Source of the DNA: an uncultured Flavobacteriales bacterium
Lineage (GTDB): Bacteria; Bacteroidota; Bacteroidia; Flavobacteriales; CALTNV01
DNA length: 5,563 nucleotides
Direction of reading: 5' to 3'
NCBI GenBank assembly: GCA_943845485.1
Contig: CALTNV010000054.1
Coordinates: 1 to 5,563, forward strand
Shown: positions 1-5,563 of the stretch, piece after piece
Numbering within the stretch: the stretch's first letter is position 1
How the letters are laid out: the number at the start of each line of letters is the position of its first letter
The notes under the pieces: generated by a model
Told to the model about the DNA's origin: nothing
Databases searched by the model: none
The model's input: the letters and a program-made list of their open reading frames with translations, nothing else
Program-made: the position numbers and the translations under genes

Positions 1-1
1 A

Positions 2-853
2 TATGATAGTCTCGAAATTGATAACCTTTATAATCAAGTGATTAAATTCACATCAAAACTACTGTTGCAGCATACTGATAATGAAGAAATAAAAAAAGTT
101 CTTCATGAAATCACATGGATACTAGATGATGTTGATGATGTTTTTCTTTCAGCAATAGATTGCGAACGCGTTGTGGTTTCCCCACTAAATGACAATATGA
201 AAACCATATTGGATTACTGTAAAATGTTTTTATCAGGCATGTCCATAAAAGCAGATACCCATGATCTTGAAATATTTACATTTTTAATACCTGCCGAAAA
301 ATTGTTTGAAGATTTTCTTTTTGGTTTTATAAAGGATGAATTTCAGCATGGCTATGGCATTAAAGCTATTCAGAGTCAGGGTGATAAGTTCGGCAATCAA
401 AGACCTCTTGCAACTGAGAAAGATATAGAAGGTTTAAAAATAAATGATTCATTCAGATTAAAGCCAGATATATATATAAGCAGAGATTCAGGAGATATTA
501 TTTTGGATACAAAATATAAGGTAATTTATACTAAAGATGAAGCTTTAGAGTTTGACCGAAAAAAAAGTGGTGTGTCTATAAGTGATATTTATCAGATGCT
601 CGCATATACTGTGAAGCTGAATGTACAAACCTGTCATCTATTGTACCCTAGAACATTGGGTATAGAGAGTAAACTTGGCACCCATTATGAGATTACTCAT
701 AATAACCAAAATGATGTTTCAAAAGTTTTTTATCACAGGTTGCCAACTTTAATTGACAATGAGAAGGGAGAATTATCTGAAATTATTGAAAACAAGGAAA
801 AGGAATTATATAATCATTTAAAAGTTATTATGAATGAAAAGAAGAGATACTGA
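2..853 (+). CDS. mcrC: McrC-like subunit of McrBC 5-methylcytosine restriction system (5' partial)
   Basis: C-terminal 283 residues of an McrC-family protein. In McrBC enzymes, McrC joins the GTP-driven McrB motor and supplies the nuclease that cuts DNA carrying modified cytosine. The reading frame is open to the window edge (codons from position 2 read YDSLEIDNLYNQ before the GTG at 38), so that GTG is an internal Val and the true start lies upstream. Numbering from the GTG, conserved blocks are KLFEDFL at 88-94, LKPDI at 141-145, LDTKYK at 156-161 and SDIYQMLAY at 182-190, followed by CHLLYPR. The PD-(D/E)XK active site is D144, D157 and K159, with Q186 in the usual downstream Q-x3-Y motif; all are present, so the nuclease looks intact. 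McrC proteins are commonly about 350-450 residues, so roughly a quarter or more is missing. mcrB would be expected just upstream but is not visible. The stop TGA at 851-853 overlaps a possible small gene starting at 834. Confidence 0.93.
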   Translation, partial: YDSLEIDNLYNQVIKFTSKLLLQHTDNEEIKKVLHEITWILDDVDDVFLSAIDCERVVVSPLNDNMKTILDYCKMFLSGMSIKADTHDLEIFTFLIPAEKLFEDFLFGFIKDEFQHGYGIKAIQSQGDKFGNQRPLATEKDIEGLKINDSFRLKPDIYISRDSGDIILDTKYKVIYTKDEALEFDRKKSGVSISDIYQMLAYTVKLNVQTCHLLYPRTLGIESKLGTHYEITHNNQNDVSKVFYHRLPTLIDNEKGELSEIIENKEKELYNHLKVIMNEKKRY

Positions 854-983
854 GAGATCTCATAATTATGCTGTTAAACCTTTTGATAATATTTTCAATA
901 ATAATTACCCTAAGCTACAGGCATGGGTTAAAAATCGTACACATTCTACTAAACCAAATCAAGAAGCTCGTCCTTTAAAATAG
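834..983 (+). CDS. Possible small hypothetical protein (49 aa) overlapping the mcrC end
   Basis: Unrecognised short reading frame, ATG at 834 to TAG at 981-983, starting 20 nt inside the 3' end of mcrC in another frame. The product is hydrophilic and basic, beginning MKRRDTERSHNYAV, with a central NYPKLQAW stretch and ending NQEARPLK; there is no signal peptide, membrane segment or known motif. Support comes from codon structure: among the 40 codons from 861 to 980 only 5 end in G or C, whereas G or C fills about 39% of first and second positions, a pattern expected of real coding sequence in AT-rich DNA. Against it: no convincing ribosome binding site, so it would depend on coupling to mcrC, and its last 35 nt overlap the end of the AIPR gene on the other strand. 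It could be a small McrBC-linked protein, the remnant of a displaced gene, or chance. Confidence 0.42.
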   Translation: MKRRDTERSHNYAVKPFDNIFNNNYPKLQAWVKNRTHSTKPNQEARPLK

Positions 984-3120
984 CTTTAAATACACGATAA
1001 AGATCATCTAAGTGTATTTTCAAATCTGTGAATTTTCTTCTTATAATTTCTCCATTCTTATTTTGGCAGTTAACTAGATATAATTTGTATGTTAATGGAG
1101 TGAGTTCTGTAAATTTAGGATTTGGTCTGAAATGATCTCTCATTAAACGCAAATGTCTTCTGCTGTATAATGACATTCCATCTTTCATATTAGTTTCAAT
1201 CTCATTAACTATTCTTTCATCTAGTAACTTGTATTTTTTAGGAGACTGTATAATTTTATTCATTTCTTCAATCATTATCTCATATTTACTATCCATATTG
1301 AATTCAGTCGAGTTACTATTCTTGATTTTTTTTATTTCACAAATTGGAAGTAATTCAACAATAGATTGCACTTTATTCGTATCTACTTTTTTTAATATCT
1401 TTATCCACGACTCTTTTTTCTTACAAGCCTCATCCAATCTTCCATCATCTAAATTATCAAGTAATAATTGGTTTACGTAAATCAAAAACTCTTTAATATT
1501 TACTTCACTTATATTATTAACCCCAGCGCTATTCCAAATAGCTTTAAAATCAATAGTTTTTTTAGATTTTAATAAATAATCTTGAAGCAAAGCAATAGAA
1601 TATGCAATTACATTTTTTCTAATTCTTCCCAAGGCATTTTTACCGATACCGTATTTTGTTTTCAATAACTTATAAAGGAGAAAAGATCCAATAATATTTA
1701 CATAGTATTCCTCACTTATTTTTTTATTTTCAACATCAAAATACTCTCTTAATAATTCATATCGTTTTGTTGCACTTTGAACAGAGATAAAAGGTTCAAC
1801 TTTTGTGCCTAAAGCACAGAAAAATAAAATAGTTAAATCAGTTTGATCTATTTTGTGATTCTGTGGAAAAAGATTCAAAAAATGTTTTTCATTTTTACTA
1901 AGATTTTTTTCTAAAGAATATTGACCTCGTGTTCGCTCAAAATAATAATAGTTATTAGTTTTTGGGTTTCTAAATTTTTTAGAACAAGTATGTAAGTTGA
2001 TTAAATACTCTTCATTACTGGACAAATCAGACGATTTGACGGCATTTTGTAGATTGCTATTTTTTGCGATGGTAGATTGAATTTTTATAGAATCAATATT
2101 TCTTTTGATTTCAGTAATTTTTGCCATTACATTTACCTTGTCTAAATAAACATCTAATTTGGTCTTCTTTGCATCTTGGGTAGCAAAGAATATTGATGAG
2201 GTAGTTTGCCCACCATTTACAATTTGAAAGTTCTTAAAAGTCTTAACAGATTTATCTTCATTTAATATTATTTCAGAAACAGTGATACATAAACCATTAT
2301 TATATGCTAAAAACATTTCAGGAGCATTGATCAGGGTATCTTTTATCCCTTTGTTTACTTTAACTCTAGTATTTAAAAAAGATCTTACATTACTCTCTAA
2401 TAATCGCCCACCAAAGTCACTATATATATTATAAAGAAACTCACCGGGTAGTATAGTAATAGCAGTACCATAACTTGAATTACCTATTTGTGGTTTAAGA
2501 ATAGTTATTGGCTTATCATAGTAATCTTTAACATCAATATCTAGTTTCTGGTTACTCTTATGTAATCTCTCTAATTCCTTTATGTCGTATATCCTGAAAT
2601 TGTAGTCTATAATAGAATCTGAATTTGCTTTTGAAATTATTTTTGTTGCATCTACTTCTTTTTTATTAACAGCAGTATTATTTGTAAATAAATAAAAATC
2701 TATTTTTACAATATTATTTTTTATTCCTGCTGTATATTCCCTATTCAGTGCGGATAATACATTTGCTTTTGGTAAGTCGCACTCATTAGGTTTAATAACA
2801 TAGTTCAATACTCTATATAATTGTTTAAATTGTTGCTCTACATCCTTCAAGTTAAGTTTTGAAACTTGTTTAGAATTATTATAATTCGCAATAAATAACG
2901 ACAGGACAGTTTCATTTTCATTTATACAAAACCCGTCAATTTTTAAACTCCTTCCCCCTTCATTTGCTTTAAAATAAGGAGAGTGATGAAATTCAGGAAT
3001 TAGCGCAGTATCTAGTAAGTAATCTGAAACAATTTCACAAAATGCAGTTTCTGCATTGAACTGTGAATCTTGTATAATTTTCTCTTCAATTAACGTTTTT
3101 AAGGTAGCAAAATAACTCAT
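949..3120 (-). CDS. AIPR family (abortive infection phage resistance) protein
   Basis: Complete 723-residue member of the AIPR family (Pfam PF10592), proteins tied to phage resistance and restriction-modification-like operons; the biochemical role is not established. The family core is clear: NVRSFL at 244-249, a following VNKGIKDTL stretch, LAYNNGL at 271-277, FQIVNGGQTTSS at 298-309 and the aromatic/basic stretch YYYFERTRGQY at 391-401. Residues 59-80 (KIDGFCINENE onward, with D62) resemble the start of a PD-(D/E)XK fold but lack the following (D/E)-x-K, so nuclease activity is doubtful. The C-terminal half is mostly helical-looking and charged. No signal peptide or membrane segment is seen, so it is cytoplasmic. 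The ATG at 3118-3120 shares one base with the TAA of the upstream nuclease gene (TAATG) and has no strong Shine-Dalgarno, pointing to termination-reinitiation coupling. It is probably the last gene of the operon; it ends in TAG at 951-949, and no convincing terminator follows. Confidence 0.92.
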   Translation of the reverse strand: MSYFATLKTLIEEKIIQDSQFNAETAFCEIVSDYLLDTALIPEFHHSPYFKANEGGRSLKIDGFCINENETVLSLFIANYNNSKQVSKLNLKDVEQQFKQLYRVLNYVIKPNECDLPKANVLSALNREYTAGIKNNIVKIDFYLFTNNTAVNKKEVDATKIISKANSDSIIDYNFRIYDIKELERLHKSNQKLDIDVKDYYDKPITILKPQIGNSSYGTAITILPGEFLYNIYSDFGGRLLESNVRSFLNTRVKVNKGIKDTLINAPEMFLAYNNGLCITVSEIILNEDKSVKTFKNFQIVNGGQTTSSIFFATQDAKKTKLDVYLDKVNVMAKITEIKRNIDSIKIQSTIAKNSNLQNAVKSSDLSSNEEYLINLHTCSKKFRNPKTNNYYYFERTRGQYSLEKNLSKNEKHFLNLFPQNHKIDQTDLTILFFCALGTKVEPFISVQSATKRYELLREYFDVENKKISEEYYVNIIGSFLLYKLLKTKYGIGKNALGRIRKNVIAYSIALLQDYLLKSKKTIDFKAIWNSAGVNNISEVNIKEFLIYVNQLLLDNLDDGRLDEACKKKESWIKILKKVDTNKVQSIVELLPICEIKKIKNSNSTEFNMDSKYEIMIEEMNKIIQSPKKYKLLDERIVNEIETNMKDGMSLYSRRHLRLMRDHFRPNPKFTELTPLTYKLYLVNCQNKNGEIIRRKFTDLKIHLDDLYRVFKAILKDELLDLV

Positions 3121-4151
3121 TATAATTTTATTAATTCATTTATATTGACAACTAGTATATCCTGTTTTTGAAGATTAAGGCTATATTCTACTTTTTTAAT
3201 AGAGCTTGAAATTGATGCACTTGCTATTCTGGGAAACTTAGAATCTACATCGTAGATTTCTGGTCCATTTATAATTTGAAACCCAAAATCTAAGTATTCA
3301 ATTTCTGCTTCTGCCAAATACCCTACCTCTAATAGTAAACCTTCAAATTCAAATTTCGCATCAAAATCAGCCTTTAATAATTCTTCAATTTCTTTAACAA
3401 TAAACGGTAATGAAGGGAATAATGAATCCTCATTTGTCTTATGTCTTTTTACTTGATAGACAGCTAGGTATAACTTATCTAAACCACTACAGTCTAATTG
3501 GTATTCATTACTTATTTTTATTTCATATTTGTTGTTTGAAGTAGTACATTTTACCTCAATAGCTTGTGTGTTCGGAAATATAAAATCCTGATTCTGTTTT
3601 TTGGGACCAACCCAACTAGTAACAGTTTTTAATAAACTTTCTTTATTATTTTTCAATAACAATTTAAGCATAGATAGTTCGGCAAATAGACCAATCTGTC
3701 CATTCTCTGACAATACACCCGTTTTTTTTGATTTAAAAAAATTCATCCAAGACTTTACCCTTTTCAAAATATCTAATATAACCAAATCGGTAGTAGCATT
3801 CTTTGCAGTGTCTACAATGTCAGCAATAAAAGTGTAAAAAATATCTTCTTCAGTATTTCTATCAAGTTTAATACTATAATAAGTATCTAACTCAGTTGAA
3901 CCTGGATCTGGAACTGGAAAAGTATCAATTTGTATACTATCTAGTGTATTGATGTTATTTATAATAACCTCAGTTTGTTGCCCTCCATTTTTTAATTGTA
4001 ACAAAACACATTGCTGATTATCTGCCAATTTATCAATAGCTAATATAGTTTTGTACCTATTAGCATCATCAAAGTCAACAAGCTTAGTGTCATATTGTCC
4101 ACCAGGATTAGCATCACGGATCAATTCTATAAATATTTTTCTTATGCTCAT
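3120..4151 (-). CDS. PD-(D/E)XK nuclease family protein (DUF4420-like)
   Basis: Complete 343-residue protein matching the 'PD-(D/E)XK motif protein' family (DUF4420, PF14390), which usually sits between Z1 and AIPR genes. The likely catalytic set is E158 in GQIGLFAEL, D189 in NQDFIF, and E199 and K201 in AIEVKCT, the order and spacing expected of a restriction-endonuclease fold; W180 in SWVGPKKQ precedes the acidic Asp, as is common in the family. All key residues are present, so it is probably the DNA-cutting component of the module. The N-terminal third (about 1-115) is a separate, mostly beta-rich region of unknown role; the C-terminal part after about 225 is family-specific. The ATG at 4149-4151 lies 3 nt after the Z1 stop codon (TAA GTT ATG) with no clear Shine-Dalgarno of its own, and its TAA overlaps the AIPR start. 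Translation is therefore probably coupled at both ends. Confidence 0.88.
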   Translation of the reverse strand: MSIRKIFIELIRDANPGGQYDTKLVDFDDANRYKTILAIDKLADNQQCVLLQLKNGGQQTEVIINNINTLDSIQIDTFPVPDPGSTELDTYYSIKLDRNTEEDIFYTFIADIVDTAKNATTDLVILDILKRVKSWMNFFKSKKTGVLSENGQIGLFAELSMLKLLLKNNKESLLKTVTSWVGPKKQNQDFIFPNTQAIEVKCTTSNNKYEIKISNEYQLDCSGLDKLYLAVYQVKRHKTNEDSLFPSLPFIVKEIEELLKADFDAKFEFEGLLLEVGYLAEAEIEYLDFGFQIINGPEIYDVDSKFPRIASASISSSIKKVEYSLNLQKQDILVVNINELIKL

Positions 4152-4154
4152 AAC

Positions 4155-5563
4155 TTAATTAATATTATCATTTACCATTTGATTGACTAACACTTCAACT
4201 GAATTATTATTGATTGCTTTACTGTTAGGTAGGTAAGATGGCGTGGCAATTGATATCCCATATGGTATAGCTATATATTCTCCGGTATCACTATCTTTTA
4301 AATGTTGTAAACCATCATGCAAGTTCTCGCCCGATAATATTTTCTTTTTATCAATTTTTCCTTTGCCATAAAAGAACTTTGGTTCAAAAGCTAAAAAAGT
4401 AATAAGTGGCCTTTTAAGTTCTCCACAGGCACTTGAAACAGATAAAGTATTATCCCTACCAACAAACTTAGATAAATAATCAGAATCTGTTAGTTTCCCA
4501 TTTCGCACCTTAAAATGATTTGGATCGTCTCGATCTTTACTGTTTCTTTGAGCTAAACCAATATCTTTATTAAGAAAAGTGAAATTACCCTCTTCGCCTG
4601 GTTTTCTTCCTACAATTGCTAAATCAACAGCTTCAAATCCCGAACTCTTGTAAAATTCAAATAATTTCTGTAAGTCTAAGCTACCATTGTTGTTTTCTAT
4701 ATTGTAATTGTTTTTGAATAAATCTAAGTCACCATCTAATAAGACATTGCTGAATACTAATTTGTTATTAGCTGTAGGTGAAACTACTTGAAGTTTTTCT
4801 TTGATTTTATCAAATATTTCGATTAAGATATTGTGGTTTTCTATAATTTTATTTTTTTCGCGTGATATAGAGTTAGTGATAACCTCTCCTCCAGCCCAAC
4901 TTAATCGCATAGGCCCGGCTACTCCCATTTTTGAGGTAACTGATAAGCTGGTAGTAGATTGTCTTATTTTAATTAAAAAATCTCTTGGTGATGCATTGCT
5001 TCTAATCATCGCAGAAATATTTTCATTCATGATAGTATCAGCATAGCAAATCTCACCAAAATCCTCTGCTATTTCAGAAGTTGTTATAATTCTACACAAA
5101 TCAGCATAATTAGATCGATAACCAAACCAACGTCCCATTTGCATTAATGTGTCAAATGTTCTAGCATGTCTAATAAAGTAGCTTGTGTGTAAACCTTCCA
5201 ATGTCAAACCTCGAGACATAGTATTTCCTCCAATAGCGATAACTTTTCGACCATGCGGGTATAAATGATAATCTAGGCTTTGTCCTTTATTATCTTTGTG
5301 TCCATTTACGACTAAAATCTCTACAGCGGCTACAAAACTTCTGATATGATCTCTTAAATCACTAAAATTTTCAGGTAAATCAAAATTATTATTTGCAAAT
5401 GATTCATTTTCAGAATATGCTTGAGTGTAAAATTTTTGACTATTAACTTTCTCTTAATCCATCTACATTACTTCCATTAAATAGGTCACTTAATTCTGTC
5501 CACATTGTCTCACTATTGCTCTCAATAGCAACTTTAAGTTCATTCCAATATTTTTTGAATACA
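4155..5563 (-). CDS. Z1 domain helicase-like protein (5' partial, apparent frameshift)
   Basis: C-terminal part (about 470 codons visible) of a Z1-domain protein; full-length members are much larger, around 900 residues or more, with an N-terminal helicase-like ATP-binding part that would lie beyond the window. The most conserved block runs through IAIGGNTMSRGLTLEGL (about 5240-5190), SYFIRHAR and LMQMGRWFGYR (about 5147-5115), resembling SF2 helicase motifs V and VI with the usual Q-x2-G-R-x4-R pattern. Translating upstream of the ATG at 5219 gives more family-like sequence (AAVEILVVNGHKDNKG, then HGRKVIAIGGN), so that Met is internal, not the start. The frame meets TAA at 5456-5454, while another frame, read from 5562 downward (YWNELKVAIESNSETMW onward to DGLRES), is open until TAA at 5445-5443. 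Net removal of one base between these points would join them, so the gene is frameshifted by real mutation, sequence error or, less likely, programmed slippage. The residues after about position 4900 are less conserved. It leads the visible operon, 3 nt before the nuclease gene. Confidence 0.87.
5227..5231 (-). promoter_or_regulatory. Shine-Dalgarno-like GGAGG before internal Z1 ATG
   Basis: GGAGG lies 7 nt upstream of the ATG at 5219 on the minus strand, an ideal spacing. The same bases encode the Gly-Gly of the conserved IGGN motif, so the match can be explained by protein constraint alone. It matters because it would favour a false start call at 5219, and because it could in principle allow reinitiation of a 354-residue C-terminal Z1 fragment if the upstream frameshift is real. 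Confidence 0.3.
5443..5456 (-). other. Apparent frameshift site in the Z1 gene
   Basis: On the minus strand the upstream frame reads GAT GGA TTA AGA GAA AGT and then TAA (5445-5443). The frame carrying the conserved Z1 block reads TAA (5456-5454) and then GAG AAA GTT AAT AGT CAA. The two open frames overlap only across this short interval, and one extra base (or two missing bases) here explains both. Dropping an A of TTAAGAG or a T of AGTTAAT would each restore a continuous protein. No homopolymer longer than three bases lies in the interval, so a typical homopolymer miscall is not obvious. Confidence 0.75.

Noticed and set aside
125..142. Two tandem copies of GATGATGTT
   Set aside because: Encodes Asp-Asp-Val twice inside mcrC; two 9-bp units that are explained by the protein sequence.
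854..861. GAGATCTC palindrome just after the mcrC stop
   Set aside because: Only 8 bp with no loop and no following T-run on either strand, so it is not a convincing terminator; a palindrome this short is expected by chance.
885..900. Imperfect inverted repeat TTGATAATATTTTCAA between the convergent genes
   Set aside because: AT-only stem with mismatches and no GC-rich core; too weak to call a terminator.
868..978. 36-codon plus-strand frame with a hydrophobic N-terminus (MLLNLLIIFS onward)
   Set aside because: It is out of frame with the more coding-like 834-983 frame; hydrophobic shadows of this kind are typical of a shifted reading of AT-rich hydrophilic coding sequence.
1229..1480. 83-codon plus-strand frame
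   Set aside because: Antisense shadow of the AIPR gene; hydrophobic, low-complexity translation with no independent support.
3601..3837. 78-codon plus-strand frame
   Set aside because: Antisense shadow of the PD-(D/E)XK gene across its catalytic region.
4801..5046. 81-codon plus-strand frame
   Set aside because: Antisense shadow of the Z1 gene.
5443..5456. Programmed +1 frameshift in the Z1 gene
   Set aside because: No prfB-like slippery codon (such as CTT before TGA) or visible stimulator; mutation or sequence error is simpler.

Overview
The window is a piece of an AT-rich bacterial defence island holding parts of two DNA-restriction modules that converge near position 900. No ribosomal, housekeeping or taxon-marker gene is present, so the host cannot be named. 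The strong A/T bias at third codon positions and weak Shine-Dalgarno sequences fit a low-GC bacterium (Bacteroidota-like in style) or an AT-rich accessory island in another host.

Left part, plus strand: the window opens inside an mcrC-like gene (2..853). It encodes the PD-(D/E)XK nuclease subunit of an McrBC-type modification-dependent restriction enzyme; its N-terminus, and presumably mcrB, lie upstream. Its end overlaps a possible unrecognised 49-codon small gene (834..983) whose codon pattern looks coding and which runs tail-to-tail into the other module.

Right part, minus strand, read from high to low coordinates: a Z1-domain helicase-like gene (5563..4155, 5' end outside the window), a DUF4420-type PD-(D/E)XK nuclease gene (4151..3120) and an AIPR-family gene (3120..949). 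The gaps are 3 nt and a 1-nt stop/start overlap, so this is one translationally coupled operon. Z1, PD-(D/E)XK and AIPR proteins are known from comparative genomics as partners in restriction-modification-like operons that usually also carry a cytosine-5 DNA methyltransferase and a MutL/MORC-like GHKL ATPase. Those two would be expected beyond position 5563 but cannot be seen here. A plausible division of labour is DNA translocation or remodelling by Z1 and the ATPase, cleavage by the DUF4420 nuclease, and an undefined role for AIPR.

The least expected points are an apparent frameshift in the Z1 gene (between 5443 and 5456), which makes the conserved helicase-like core look as if it starts at an internal Met, and the small gene at the convergent junction. 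The family assignments are solid. The module type is known rather than new, although its biochemistry is largely uncharacterised.
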